Source of the DNA: DSUN01 sp035527715
GTDB taxonomy: Bacteria; Planctomycetota; PUPC01; DSUN01
Direction: 5' to 3'
DNA: 58,918 bases
NCBI GenBank assembly: GCA_035527715.1
Contig: DATKZY010000051.1
Coordinates: forward strand, 1-58,918
In this document: piece after piece, positions 17,527 through 26,379 of the stretch
Layout of the letters: each line of letters opens with the position of its first letter
Position numbering within the stretch: the first letter of the stretch is position 1
Made by a program: the position numbers and the translations under genes
Notes under the pieces: generated by a model
Seen by the model: the letters and a program-made list of their open reading frames with translations, nothing else
What the model was told of the DNA's origin: nothing
Database searches by the model: none

Positions 17527-20500
17527 CTATGTCCTCTCGACGAAGCCCTTGCCGAGGTAGAGGAGGTAGTCGTCGGACCACAGGCGAAGATAGGTCCGCT
17601 CGTCGCTGACAGGACGCAGGGCGCCGCTTCCCTGGAAGAAGACGTTGTTGCCAAGGCGGTTCGCGACGGGGCGAGCGTGGAGGACTTTCCCCTCCTCGTC
17701 GAGGACGAAGAACGAGTCGCCGTAGGAATCGAGCGTGAGGAAGATCCGCCTGCCGCTGGGAGAGTAAGCCACGTCCTTGATGCTCGCGCCAAGTCTCCCC
17801 TTCACCATGTCCTCGGGGGCGCCAGTCGGCCCGCCTTGGGTGACGGCGGGTGGACCGGCGGCTGGCTTCGGCACTTCGTTAGGCTCCGCCTTGAGTTCGG
17901 CCAGGCAACGGATCGCCGCCAGCGCACCGGCTGGGTCGTTGCACCCGACGTAGAGCGCGTCGCACCCACCCTGGAAAGCATCCCACACGTAGTTCAGGAA
18001 GAACCGGCCCGGCGACGGGAAGCTCTCCGATGGCCGCCGACGCAGGAACTCATCGAGGTCTTCCAGCGCGCGGTTGTCGCTTGGGCCGCCGAAGAGGACG
18101 ACGTCCCCGCCGACCCACGTCCGCGGCCCGTACTCGTTGTAGCCGGACAGCGGGTCGTCGAACTTGCGGTTCCAGGGCGTCAGCGGCACCCGCCAGGCAA
18201 TCGCTTCGCCGGCGGACACGTTGCTCAGGAGTTCCTGGTCTTCCTTCGTTGGCTGCCACCGCAACGGCAACTCGCGGACATCTGCTGCGTCGAGGGCCTT
18301 CACGCTGGCCTTGCGGCCGTGCTTCGCCAGGAGGGCGGCCATGGCCTCGGCGGCTGGCCGATACCGCTCCTGTCCCTCGTCCAGGAGAACGATCACCTGG
18401 CCCGGACGGCGCAGGAACTCCACGATCTGCTTCCTGCCGATGATGTCGGGGGCGTCGCCAGGTGGCGGCACCGCGTCGGCGGGTGATAGCTTGACCGCCT
18501 GCTCCGCCGTGGACCCCAGGACGAGGTCACGAACGGCCAGGGTGAGATCCGTCGCCTCGCTTACCTGCGGCAGCGGGACGGCGAGGGAGCGCTCCGGCGA
18601 CAGTGCGGCGAACTTGCGGAACACGGTACCCAGGCCCGGGCCGCTCAGCGTGACCTCGAAGGGCATGGGGTCGGACAGCGGCGCAGCGGCCGCATCCTCG
18701 AGCCAGGCGGCGACCTGAAGCTCCGTCGAGGTCCGGGACGTCCTCAGCTTCATTGCCTTGGGCTCGCGCTGTGTGAGCAGGAAGATGCCGCCCTCCAGGC
18801 GAGTGAAGTCCAGTTCGATGGTGTTCCTTCCGTCCTTCTCCACCAGCTTGCAGGGCGTGCCCTTGAGCAGGTCGCGAACGTGCCAGCCCTTGTCCACGAT
18901 CAGGTCGCCCTGCAGCGGCAGGGCCGTGTGCTGCCGCCACTTGCCCTCCACGGACATCGGGACGTAGGTTTCGTTGATCACGAAGCAGCAGATGGACTCC
19001 TTCCCCGCGAGCGGGGAGATGAGGACCTCCTTGTCGGAGGTCGTGATGGGAATAGCGGGCGCCTTCTCGAATGCCTTCAGAAGATACGGCTCGCGGTGCT
19101 TGAGGAAGTTGACCCACAGGTGGGCGAACTCCCATTCACCATTCGGCCAGGCCAGCCCCCAGCCGTTGTGCACCTGCTCCTTGTCGTAGGCGAAGCCGAG
19201 GTCCACGCCAGGGAACGACTCCGCGACGGTTCGGTCCTTGACGGTATATCCTCCGCGCTTCTCGAACCGGGCGAACGCCTCGCGCACCGCGGCCGTCTCC
19301 TGCTCGCCCACCCCCGCGAGGAAGAGGACCTTGTACCTATCCAACTCGCCGCGGAGGACGTCCTCCTCGCCCAGTAGCATGCCGGGGCGGCGGAGTCGCG
19401 CCAGATCGTGGAGGATGACGCTCTTCTGCTGCGGCCAGGCGGATGCCTTCGAGAAGTACACGGCCACGTCGGGCATTGGCTCAAGCGCTCGGAAGTAGGA
19501 GCCGAGCCGCTGGAAGATGCCGAGGAGTTGCTCGTGGTCACCCGGGAGGGCATCGCCTCCTGCAGGGAAAGCGAAGCCGTCGAGGCCGCGGCCGGCGGCG
19601 CCGAAGGCCGTGAGGACCCGTGCGTGCCGGCCGATGGTGGCCGTGACCATCTGGGCCGGCTGCCCCTGCGGGTTGTGGAGGTTCAGGAACGCAGGCGCGC
19701 GGAAGTGGCTCCACGGCGGGCGGCCGTAGTCGGTGTAGTCCACGCAGTCGCGATGCGTGAGGGTCGAGTAGGCCAGCGGCGGGTAGGAGGCCCTGCCGCC
19801 GAGCCAGAAGGACGGGATGCCCGTGTGCGCGGTTAGGCCGGGCCGAATCACGTTCGCGTCCGCGAGGTACTGCTCGTAGGCCGTGGGCAGCACAAGACTC
19901 CAGGCATCGTACTCCGCCTGCTTGCGGGCGGCCTCGGAGCCCTTGGCTTCGGCGCGCTGTGCAACCCACTTGGCCGCTTCCTGGTTCCGCCGAGCCTGAT
20001 TGCCATCGAGGGGCTTCGACTCCTCCCAGTAGCCGTTGGTCGTGGCATACCAGTTGAGGGATATCCCCGCGAAGGCGGCCAGGTCAGCGTGCCGCTGGGT
20101 GAAGAGCGCGTTACGTCGGCGAAGTCGGCTCAGTTCCTCGGGCAGGGTGTGCTTGGGGTTCCACTCCTCGTGGTGGAGCATCACGGGCATCTGGAGGGCC
20201 GCGCGCTTGCCGCAGCGGGCCAGCGTCATGAGACCGATCTCATCCTCGGAGGGTCGGATGAACTTCTCGAAGGCAGGCCCTGCGGGGCAGCTAGAGAAGG
20301 AGGCTAGGGCAGCGTCCAGGCCGCTGCGCGCGTGGTCGGTGGCCGGCTCGAGGCCCGGCTCGCCCGCCCCAGTGCCCTGGCCGTAGTATGTGGTGACCGG
20401 CGAGCCGGCATCCATCTGCGACTCGCCGAACGGCGCGTAGGAGTTTAGTCCAAAGTCCGAGACAGGCTCGCGCGGGTAGAGGAAGAAGTGGGCCGGATAG

Positions 20501-21060
20501 CTGATAGCCGTCTCTGGCCGAACGCTCAGACGGTAAAGCCCTGGCGCCAGGGCCGACGTGTCGAGGCGTGTGTGCCCAGTGAGGAGTGGCTCCTTCGTCT
20601 CGCCCTCGCGCGCGATCACCCTCTCAAAGCGGGTCCCTCGCAGTACCACCTCGAAGCCCCTGATGGGCTCTGTCCCGCCCGGCGTGCGTACCGTCCAGTA
20701 GACGTCCACCGGGTCGCCCCGCACGAAGCCTGCCCGGTTACGGTACGTGTAGAGGGAAATCGTGGCCGGGGCCTTCTGCTCGGTGACGAGGAGCAGCGCG
20801 AGCACAGTGTCTTCCAGCGGGCCTTTCCCCGCATAGACGAGTTGCCACAGCCCCGTGTCCACGGCTGCCGGCAGTTCGCATGAGAAGGCGCCGTCGCCGG
20901 CGCCCTTGAGCGTCGCGGGCACGGCCTCCTGCCGCCGGTATACGGGGGCCAAGCGACAAGCAAACTCCGTTGGGGGCTTGGCGCCTCGCCCCAGGGGCGT
21001 CAGGCGGCAGCGATACTCGGCGCCCGGGGCGACGACGAACTGCGCCGTCTCGAAGAGATA
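17527..21060 (-). CDS. Large beta-rich/propeller protein, 5' end removed by an IS
   Basis: The frame is open from the IS630 junction at 21060 down to a TAG at 17527 (about 1177 codons). A TTG at 20952 could act as a start, but clear coding sequence precedes it (YLFETAQFVVAPGAEYRC), so the true N-terminus is missing. An N-terminal beta-sandwich with macroglobulin-like character (TRTPGG.EPI.GFEVVLRG type text) is followed by a barrel-like region (about 160-700) reminiscent of GH-A glycosidases: NWYATTNGYWEES and DCVDYTDYGRPPW. A Rossmann-like segment and one propeller blade (VAYSPSGRRIFLTLDSYGD) close it. The blade continues after the TAG in 15445-17493. It is probably a decayed exported glycosidase-like protein; no specific family is certain. 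Confidence 0.65.
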   Translation of the reverse strand, partial: YLFETAQFVVAPGAEYRCRLTPLGRGAKPPTEFACRLAPVYRRQEAVPATLKGAGDGAFSCELPAAVDTGLWQLVYAGKGPLEDTVLALLLVTEQKAPATISLYTYRNRAGFVRGDPVDVYWTVRTPGGTEPIRGFEVVLRGTRFERVIAREGETKEPLLTGHTRLDTSALAPGLYRLSVRPETAISYPAHFFLYPREPVSDFGLNSYAPFGESQMDAGSPVTTYYGQGTGAGEPGLEPATDHARSGLDAALASFSSCPAGPAFEKFIRPSEDEIGLMTLARCGKRAALQMPVMLHHEEWNPKHTLPEELSRLRRRNALFTQRHADLAAFAGISLNWYATTNGYWEESKPLDGNQARRNQEAAKWVAQRAEAKGSEAARKQAEYDAWSLVLPTAYEQYLADANVIRPGLTAHTGIPSFWLGGRASYPPLAYSTLTHRDCVDYTDYGRPPWSHFRAPAFLNLHNPQGQPAQMVTATIGRHARVLTAFGAAGRGLDGFAFPAGGDALPGDHEQLLGIFQRLGSYFRALEPMPDVAVYFSKASAWPQQKSVILHDLARLRRPGMLLGEEDVLRGELDRYKVLFLAGVGEQETAAVREAFARFEKRGGYTVKDRTVAESFPGVDLGFAYDKEQVHNGWGLAWPNGEWEFAHLWVNFLKHREPYLLKAFEKAPAIPITTSDKEVLISPLAGKESICCFVINETYVPMSVEGKWRQHTALPLQGDLIVDKGWHVRDLLKGTPCKLVEKDGRNTIELDFTRLEGGIFLLTQREPKAMKLRTSRTSTELQVAAWLEDAAAAPLSDPMPFEVTLSGPGLGTVFRKFAALSPERSLAVPLPQVSEATDLTLAVRDLVLGSTAEQAVKLSPADAVPPPGDAPDIIGRKQIVEFLRRPGQVIVLLDEGQERYRPAAEAMAALLAKHGRKASVKALDAADVRELPLRWQPTKEDQELLSNVSAGEAIAWRVPLTPWNRKFDDPLSGYNEYGPRTWVGGDVVLFGGPSDNRALEDLDEFLRRRPSESFPSPGRFFLNYVWDAFQGGCDALYVGCNDPAGALAAIRCLAELKAEPNEVPKPAAGPPAVTQGGPTGAPEDMVKGRLGASIKDVAYSPSGRRIFLTLDSYGDSFFVLDEEGKVLHARPVANRLGNNVFFQGSGALRPVSDERTYLRLWSDDYLLYLGKGFVERT

Positions 21061-22192
21061 CTACTCTGGTCATCATTTATGTAGCTTTAGGCGGGCGAAT
21101 AGTGTATGATGGCGGACATGAAAAACGATGCCCGACGACTCGCCCCGAAAGCGCAGGAAGCACTGCGGCGTCGCGCCGTGGCCGCGGTGTTGGCGCGCGA
21201 GATGACGCAAGTCGCGGCGGCCGCGGCCTTCGGCGTCGCGCGGAAGACCGTCTGGCTCTGGCTGGAAGCCCATCGCCGGGGCGGGGACGCGGCCCTGGCG
21301 GCGAAGAAGCGAGGCCCCAAAGGCGAGCGTGGCAAGCTCAAGGGCTGGCAGGCCGCGAAGGTGTGCAACCTCATCCGCGACCGTCACCCCGAACAACTCA
21401 AGCTCCCCTTCTTCCTGTGGACCTCGCAGGCCGTGCGGGAGTTGATCCGCCGCCAGTTCGGCGTGCGGGTATCGAGCCGGTCGGTGCGCCGGTACCTGGC
21501 GCGGTGGGGCTTCACGCCGCAGAAGCCCAAGCGCGTGGCCTACGAGCGCGACCCCGAAGCGGTGCGGCGATGGCTGGAGGAGGAGTATCCCGCGATCCGG
21601 GCTCGGGCGAAACGCGAAAGGGCCCGGATCTACTGGGGCGACGCGATGGGCGTGCGTTCCGACCACCAGGCGGGTCGTTCGTACGCGCCCCGGGGTCGGA
21701 CGCCCACGACGCCGGGCACGGGCCAGCGGTTTGGGGCCAATGTGCTCTCGGCGCTCACGAACCGGGGGCACCTGGCATTCATGGTGTTCAAGTGCCGGTT
21801 CACGACGGTCGTGTTCCTGGGGTTTCTGCGCCGGCTGGTCAAGGAGGCGCGCCGCAAGACGTTCCTGATTGTGGACGCCCATCCCGTGCATCGCAGCCGC
21901 GCGGTGCGCGAGTGGCTGGGCAAGAACGCGGAACGCATGGAGATGTTCTTCCTGCCGGGCTACAGCCCGGACCTGAACCCGGACGAGATGCTCAACCAGG
22001 ACGTCAAAACCAACGCGGTGGGCAAGCGGCGGCCGCGGAGCCGCTCTCAGATGATGCGGACGGTCCGCGGCTACCTCGACCGCCGCCGCCGGAACCCCGA
22101 GCTGGTCAGGCGCTACTTCCATGAGCCATCCGTCCGCTACGCCGCCGTGTGACACTTAGCCCCGAGTGCTACATGAATTGTGGCCAAGGTAG
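21061..22192 (+). mobile_element. IS630-type insertion sequence, 1132 bp, with inverted repeats and TA target
   Basis: The ends are imperfect 25-bp inverted repeats (21061-21085 and 22168-22192), 19 of 25 positions matching, both starting CTAC and finishing ATGTAGC. Each end is flanked by TA (21059-21060 and 22193-22194), the target that IS630/Tc1-like elements duplicate. One transposase gene fills the element. The flanking genes point away from it and both lack their 5' ends. Confidence 0.85.
21106..22152 (+). CDS. IS630-family transposase
   Basis: 348 residues from the ATG at 21106; ATGs at 21109 and 21118 are equally possible because no strong ribosome site is seen. An N-terminal winged helix-turn-helix (VAAAAAFGVARKTVWLWLEA) and a second HTH (SSRSVRRYLARWGFTPQKPK) precede a DDE core with D179 (YWGDAMGVRSDH), D257 (FLIVDAHPVHRS) and E294 (YSPDLNPDEMLNQ). 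These are the expected IS630 landmarks, with A replacing the common N in the second motif. Length and motifs look complete. Confidence 0.9.
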   Translation: MMADMKNDARRLAPKAQEALRRRAVAAVLAREMTQVAAAAAFGVARKTVWLWLEAHRRGGDAALAAKKRGPKGERGKLKGWQAAKVCNLIRDRHPEQLKLPFFLWTSQAVRELIRRQFGVRVSSRSVRRYLARWGFTPQKPKRVAYERDPEAVRRWLEEEYPAIRARAKRERARIYWGDAMGVRSDHQAGRSYAPRGRTPTTPGTGQRFGANVLSALTNRGHLAFMVFKCRFTTVVFLGFLRRLVKEARRKTFLIVDAHPVHRSRAVREWLGKNAERMEMFFLPGYSPDLNPDEMLNQDVKTNAVGKRRPRSRSQMMRTVRGYLDRRRRNPELVRRYFHEPSVRYAAV

Positions 22193-24259
22193 TACCTCAC
22201 ACAGTTCGGCAGCAGCGGCTCCGGCAACGGCCAGTTTCACGACCCTTGGGGTATAGCCGTGGACCCGTCGGGGAACATCTGGGTCACGGATGATTATAAC
22301 AACCGCATGCAGAAGTTCACGAGCGCCGGCGTGTGGCTCTTGACGGTCGGGGGCATCGCCCGCCCTCAAGGCGTAGCCGTGGACTCGTCAGGGAACGTCT
22401 GGGTCGCGGAGCTGTTCAACAACCGCATCAAGGAGTTCGACAGCGCTGGCACGCTGATCCAGACCTTGGGCAGTTCCGGCAGCGGCAACGGGCAATTTAA
22501 CTTGCCCACCGGCGTGGCCTTCGACTCGGCGGGGAACCTGTGGGTCGCGGATAGTAACAACTTCCGCATCCAGGAGTTTGCCCCGCCTTCTGTTCCCATT
22601 ATCCCGCCGGTCATCACCGTCCCCGACCCCATTACGGGGGTGGAGCAGACGACCGCGGCCGGCACGGCGGTCACCTTCACATGCTCGGCCTGGTCCCCGA
22701 GCGGCCGCCCCGTGACGCTCACCTGCGTCCCGGCGTCAGGCAGCGTCTTCCCCCTCGGCACCACGGTCGTGACTTGCACAGCCACTGACGATAGCGGGAA
22801 CGCGACGACGAAGACCTTCACGGTCGAAGTCGTGGATACCACTCCGCCCGTTATCGAAGGCGCCTGGGCGGCGCCGGGCGCCCTCTGGAGCGATGGCTTT
22901 GAAGGCCCCTCGCTCGAGAGCGGCGGATGGACGATCCAACAGCAGAACACCGGAGTGATGAGCCTGTCCACCGACTTCAGCCACAGCGGCCAGCAGTCCG
23001 CGAAGTTCACGCCCTATAATGGCGGGCAGAAGGGCCTGTGCCTGGGCCACAGCCTTGGTCCGCTGCTGCAGGAAGGCACGCTCTCATGCTGGTTCTACGA
23101 CGGGGGTTACGGGATGTATGTCCACCTTCAAGCCACCAAGGGCACCAGTAACGACCCCGCCGCTATCGCCGCTAGTGTCGCCGCTATCGGGGTGCAAGAC
23201 TGGGATGGTACTTACTATCACGCTACGGGCGGCCTTAACGGTCCCGAAGAGCGCACCACCATTCCTCGAAGCACCGGGTGGCACCACTTTGAAATTGTCT
23301 GTTCGGCCACCGGCGTCACGACCAAGATTGATGGTGCCGTAGCGGGGAGCCTCGCCGGCGACTACCGTTTTGACGGAGTGATGTTGGATCTTGAGGGACC
23401 GCATTATTCGGGGCCCAGCTATTACTTCGATGATGTGAGTGTCACTCCCGTTCCCGAGCCTGTGCCGCCCGACGTGACGGCGGAGCAGACGAGCCGCGAC
23501 GGCACGCCGGTAGACCTCGGCGAGGCCACGGCGAGCGACATCTGTGACGCCGACGTGGAGATCACCAATGACGCGCCAACGGTCTTCCCGCTCGGCACGA
23601 CGGTCGTCACCTGGACGGCGACGGACGACAGCGGCAATGTCGCCACGGCGATGCAGACGGTCACGGTGGTGGACACCACGCTGCCCGTGCTCGTGCCGCC
23701 GGAGGATGTGGTCGCGGAGCAAGTGAATCTCGATGGCACGCCCATCGTGACCGGCGAGGCGGTGGCCATTGACATCTGCGATGCGGCGGCGACGGTCACG
23801 AATGATGCGCCGGCGGTGTTCCCCCTCGGCGAGACGGTGGTGACGTGGACGGCGACCGATGCCTCCGGCAACGTGGCCACGGCGGCGCAGAAGGTGACGG
23901 TCGTGGACACGACGCCGCCCGAGGTGCTGAGCGTTCACGCGACGCCGGACGTGTTGTGGCCCGCGAATCACAAGATGGTGGATATCACCATCGCGGCGAC
24001 GCTGGCCGACATCTGCGATGCGGCGCCCGCGTGGAAGATCGTGGGCGTGGCGAGCAACGAGCCAATCAACGGCCTGGGCGACGGCGACACGGCGCCCGAC
24101 TGGCTCATCACGGGCGACCAGGCGCTCAAGCTGCGGGCCGAGCGCGGCGGCAAAGGCTCGGGCCGCGTCTACACGATCACCATCCAGGCCACCGATGCGA
24201 GCGGGAATGCCTCGACCGCTCAAGTGACTGTGGCCGTGCCGCATGACAAGAAGAGATAG
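22193..24259 (+). CDS. NHL-repeat / HYR-domain extracellular protein, 5'-truncated at the IS
   Basis: The frame is open from the IS junction (YLTQFGSSGSGNGQF) to the TAG ending at 24259, 688 codons. A GTG at 22259 is only a formal start. Three NHL repeats (about 1-125) share the pattern 'GVAVDSSGNVWVAE.FNNRI.EF', so at least half of a normal six-blade NHL propeller is missing upstream. Then come an HYR domain (FPLGTTVVTCTATDDSGN), a concanavalin-like sandwich (about 220-420, ending YYFDDVSVTPVPEP) and two further HYR repeats with the same FPLG.TVVTWTATD.SGN core, then a final Ig-like domain. No C-terminal anchor is seen. It is likely an extracellular adhesion or binding protein before its disruption. 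Confidence 0.82.
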   Translation, partial: YLTQFGSSGSGNGQFHDPWGIAVDPSGNIWVTDDYNNRMQKFTSAGVWLLTVGGIARPQGVAVDSSGNVWVAELFNNRIKEFDSAGTLIQTLGSSGSGNGQFNLPTGVAFDSAGNLWVADSNNFRIQEFAPPSVPIIPPVITVPDPITGVEQTTAAGTAVTFTCSAWSPSGRPVTLTCVPASGSVFPLGTTVVTCTATDDSGNATTKTFTVEVVDTTPPVIEGAWAAPGALWSDGFEGPSLESGGWTIQQQNTGVMSLSTDFSHSGQQSAKFTPYNGGQKGLCLGHSLGPLLQEGTLSCWFYDGGYGMYVHLQATKGTSNDPAAIAASVAAIGVQDWDGTYYHATGGLNGPEERTTIPRSTGWHHFEIVCSATGVTTKIDGAVAGSLAGDYRFDGVMLDLEGPHYSGPSYYFDDVSVTPVPEPVPPDVTAEQTSRDGTPVDLGEATASDICDADVEITNDAPTVFPLGTTVVTWTATDDSGNVATAMQTVTVVDTTLPVLVPPEDVVAEQVNLDGTPIVTGEAVAIDICDAAATVTNDAPAVFPLGETVVTWTATDASGNVATAAQKVTVVDTTPPEVLSVHATPDVLWPANHKMVDITIAATLADICDAAPAWKIVGVASNEPINGLGDGDTAPDWLITGDQALKLRAERGGKGSGRVYTITIQATDASGNASTAQVTVAVPHDKKR

Positions 24260-24267
24260 GCGGCACC

Positions 24268-24378
24268 AGAAGGGACCAAAGGGACACAAGGGACGAAAGG
24301 GACAGTGCGGCAAGGGCCCGCTTCCTGGGCTGGTCGCTCGAGTCCCTTGGGTCCCTTTTGTCCCTTGAGTCCCTTTCT
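24268..24378. repeat. Period-9 AAGGGAC repeat array in inverted orientation
   Basis: Four copies of AAGGGAC spaced 9 bp apart (24268-24305) face four copies of the complement GTCCCTT (24340-24378) across about 34 bp. The transcript could fold into a stem of roughly 38 bp with mismatches. It directly follows the stop of the NHL/HYR gene and precedes the promoter at 24392, so it could end transcription. Confidence 0.7.
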
Positions 24379-24391
24379 TCTCCCCCCTTGC

Positions 24392-24421
24392 TTGACACCC
24401 CCCCTGCCCTCTTGCTAGACT
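24392..24421 (+). promoter_or_regulatory. Sigma-70-like promoter of the DUF362 gene
   Basis: TTGACA (24392-24397) and TAGACT (24416-24421) are separated by 18 bp, about 55 bp before the ATG at 24475. Confidence 0.65.
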
Positions 24422-24474
24422 GCCCGGAGACGGCGGCGACACGTGCGTTCCGCACTCTGGCCAGGAGATTGGCA

Positions 24475-25551
24475 ATGGGCGAACACCACGGGCTGAATCG
24501 GCGCGAGTTTCTGGCGGTCGGAGCAGGGGCGGCAGCCGCAGCACTCGCCGCACGCCACGCCGTGGCGGCGCCCGAGGCGCGCATCGCGGTCGCCCGCGGC
24601 GCGGCCAAAATGCCCGCCGACGAGGCCGCCTACACCCGCCTCAAGGCCGCACTCGACAAGCTCGGCGGCTTCAAGGAACTCGTCAACGGCAAGCGCGCCT
24701 TCCTCAAGATCAACGGCACCGACAAGAGCTTCCAGGACGCCAATACCTCCAGCTCGATGGCCGCCGCCGTCATCCGCGCCTGCAAGGAAAACGGAGCGAA
24801 GGTGGTCAAGGTCATCGGCCAGGAGTGGGACGGCTATGACTGCAAGCGCGCCGACGGCCCGACCCTCCGCGAGGTGATCAAGGCGTCGGGGGCCGAGCTC
24901 GAGGAGCTGATCCACTGGTGGCTCAAGACCACCCAGTACGTCAACAAGGTGCCCAAGACCGGCGGCTGGAAGGAGCTGTGGGTCGCCAAGGAGATTTTCG
25001 AGCCCGACGTCGTGCTCATCAACGTCCCTCGCCTCAAGACCCACAATGTCACGATCTACACGGGCTGCGTGAAGAACTGCATCGGCCTCACGTGGCATAT
25101 GTACGCCCACCACTGCGCCGACGACCGGAACCCCAAGGCCGGCGCCAGCGACCAGCACCCCAGCCGCGTCAAGGGCTGGGCGCTCTTCCCTGGCAAGCTC
25201 TCAGGCGCCTACAACGATGTCTATCGCCAAGCCGTGGACCTGAACATCCTCGACGCGACCGAGCCGACCTACGGCTGGTGCGGCCCCAAGCCCGAACGCA
25301 TCCGCACCTTCCCCGCCAACGCCGTCGTCGTCGGCACCGACGCCCTGGCGGTGGACGCCTACGGCTGCCAGATGCTCCACGAGCAGGAGCCGAAGCTCAT
25401 CCCCACGGCGCTCGCCGACTGGACGCAGGGCGACAGCGTGTACGTCAAGGCCAACCTCACCAAGGGCAACTACCTGGCCGAATGCCAGAAGCTCGGCGCC
25501 GGCCAGGGCGACCTGGCGAAGATCAAGATTGAGGAAGTGAAAGTTGACTAG
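24475..25551 (+). CDS. DUF362 domain protein with Tat signal
   Basis: 358 residues from the ATG at 24475 (AGGAG 7 nt upstream). An in-frame upstream start at 24358 would lie in the repeat and promoter. The N-terminus is a Tat signal with RREF at 9-12 and an alanine-rich stretch. The rest matches the DUF362 layout: FLKINGTD near residue 80, 'VLINVPRLKTHNVTIYTGCVKNCIGLT' in the centre and 'AVVVGTDALAVDAYGCQML' near the C-terminus. The conserved cysteines in GCVKNCIG are kept. DUF362 proteins are widespread but uncharacterised; some are fused to ferredoxins, so a redox role is possible. The next gene starts 8 bp before its stop, which suggests coupled translation. Confidence 0.85.
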   Translation: MGEHHGLNRREFLAVGAGAAAAALAARHAVAAPEARIAVARGAAKMPADEAAYTRLKAALDKLGGFKELVNGKRAFLKINGTDKSFQDANTSSSMAAAVIRACKENGAKVVKVIGQEWDGYDCKRADGPTLREVIKASGAELEELIHWWLKTTQYVNKVPKTGGWKELWVAKEIFEPDVVLINVPRLKTHNVTIYTGCVKNCIGLTWHMYAHHCADDRNPKAGASDQHPSRVKGWALFPGKLSGAYNDVYRQAVDLNILDATEPTYGWCGPKPERIRTFPANAVVVGTDALAVDAYGCQMLHEQEPKLIPTALADWTQGDSVYVKANLTKGNYLAECQKLGAGQGDLAKIKIEEVKVD

Positions 25552-26059
25552 GCGTCTCCTCGTCCTCGTCGTCGTCCTCGTCGTCGTCGTCGAATCCGGC
25601 TGCAAGTTCCCCTGGTCGGCCCCGGCGCCTGCCAATCCCGTCGCCATCCTCAAGGCCGCCGACGCGGCGCTGCCCGGCATGGCTCTCACGAATGTCGCGG
25701 AATGGCCCGGCCCGCGGCTCTTCGACTACATGGACGGCGCGGCCGAGACCTACTTTGCCCGGCGCTTCGTCACCCTCGGCTCCGCCGAGACGAAGCTCGG
25801 CAAGACCGATGCGCGCGTCGAGCTGTTCATGGTGAAGGCCCCCGCCGACGCCAAGGCCCTCTTCGACGACCACGACGACGGCAAGGGCAAGAAGCTCGGC
25901 GTCGGCCTCGCCTCGTCGCTCTGGGAGGCCCGCGAGATGGAGGCCATCTTCCACCGCGGCCCCTACTTCTGCCGCCTCATCATCTACGGCAGCAGCCCCG
26001 AGGCCCACAAGCTCCTCGGCACCCTCGCGGCCGCGATTGACAAGAGCATCGAGAGATAG
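25544..26059 (+). CDS. Lipoprotein of the DUF6599 type
   Basis: 171 residues from a TTG at 25544 overlapping the end of the DUF362 gene by 8 bp, with GAGGAA upstream. A lipoprotein signal (MTRRLLVLVVVLVVVVESGC) puts C20 as the lipidated residue. The mature part contains 'LFDYMDGAAETYFARRF', which I associate with DUF6599 proteins, then a compact alpha/beta domain. The signal is encoded by a run of CTC/GTC triplets. The overlap with the DUF362 gene suggests that the two proteins act together at the membrane; in other genomes DUF6599 and DUF362 are often neighbours as far as I recall. The function is unknown. Confidence 0.7.
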   Translation: MTRRLLVLVVVLVVVVESGCKFPWSAPAPANPVAILKAADAALPGMALTNVAEWPGPRLFDYMDGAAETYFARRFVTLGSAETKLGKTDARVELFMVKAPADAKALFDDHDDGKGKKLGVGLASSLWEAREMEAIFHRGPYFCRLIIYGSSPEAHKLLGTLAAAIDKSIER

Positions 26060-26085
26060 GCCCTGGGGGAGGGGCGCTGGGTGCC

Positions 26086-26107
26086 ACGCCCAAACTCGTT
26101 TGGGCGT
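26086..26107. terminator. Hairpin after the lipoprotein gene
   Basis: A perfect 10-bp inverted repeat, ACGCCCAAAC / GTTTGGGCGT, lies 27 bp past the stop at 26059, with weaker pairing outside it (TGCC/GGCA). There is no U-tract. It may be a terminator or an interspersed palindrome. Confidence 0.5.
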
Positions 26108-26379
26108 GTCTGGCAGCAGGAAACACCTTCCGACGTATGCGCCGAACTTCTCGGACAGGACACTGGCCCGCATTTCTCACCCCCTCTGCCCGGAGGCGCG
26201 CAAGAAAGCCTGTCCTTCCGAGCGAAGCAAAGCGAAGTCGAGGAACCTTTCGGGGGAGAGAGCCAAGGTGATGGAGGACGCCCCGTTGCCGGCGCTCGCC
26301 CCCTCAAGAGGTGCTTCGACAAGCTCAGCACGGCAACAGGGGGAGGACGTGTTTCACTCCCAGCGGAACGGGCTGGCGA
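26108..26379. repeat. REP-like sequences in the convergent gap
   Basis: This gap holds two sequences resembling repeats I recall from other bacterial genomes: around 26209-26250 (CCTTCCGAGCGAAGC..AAGTCGAGGAACC) and around 26308-26335 (CTTCGACAAGCTCAGCAC). No gene is apparent. The recognition is from memory and needs a genome-wide search. Confidence 0.35.

Noticed and set aside
13348..17529. Genome-wide amber (TAG) recoding or pyrrolysine use
   Set aside because: TAG ends several genes with normal C-termini (5311, 6756, 24259, 25551), so a general reassignment is unlikely. Local nonsense mutations fit better.
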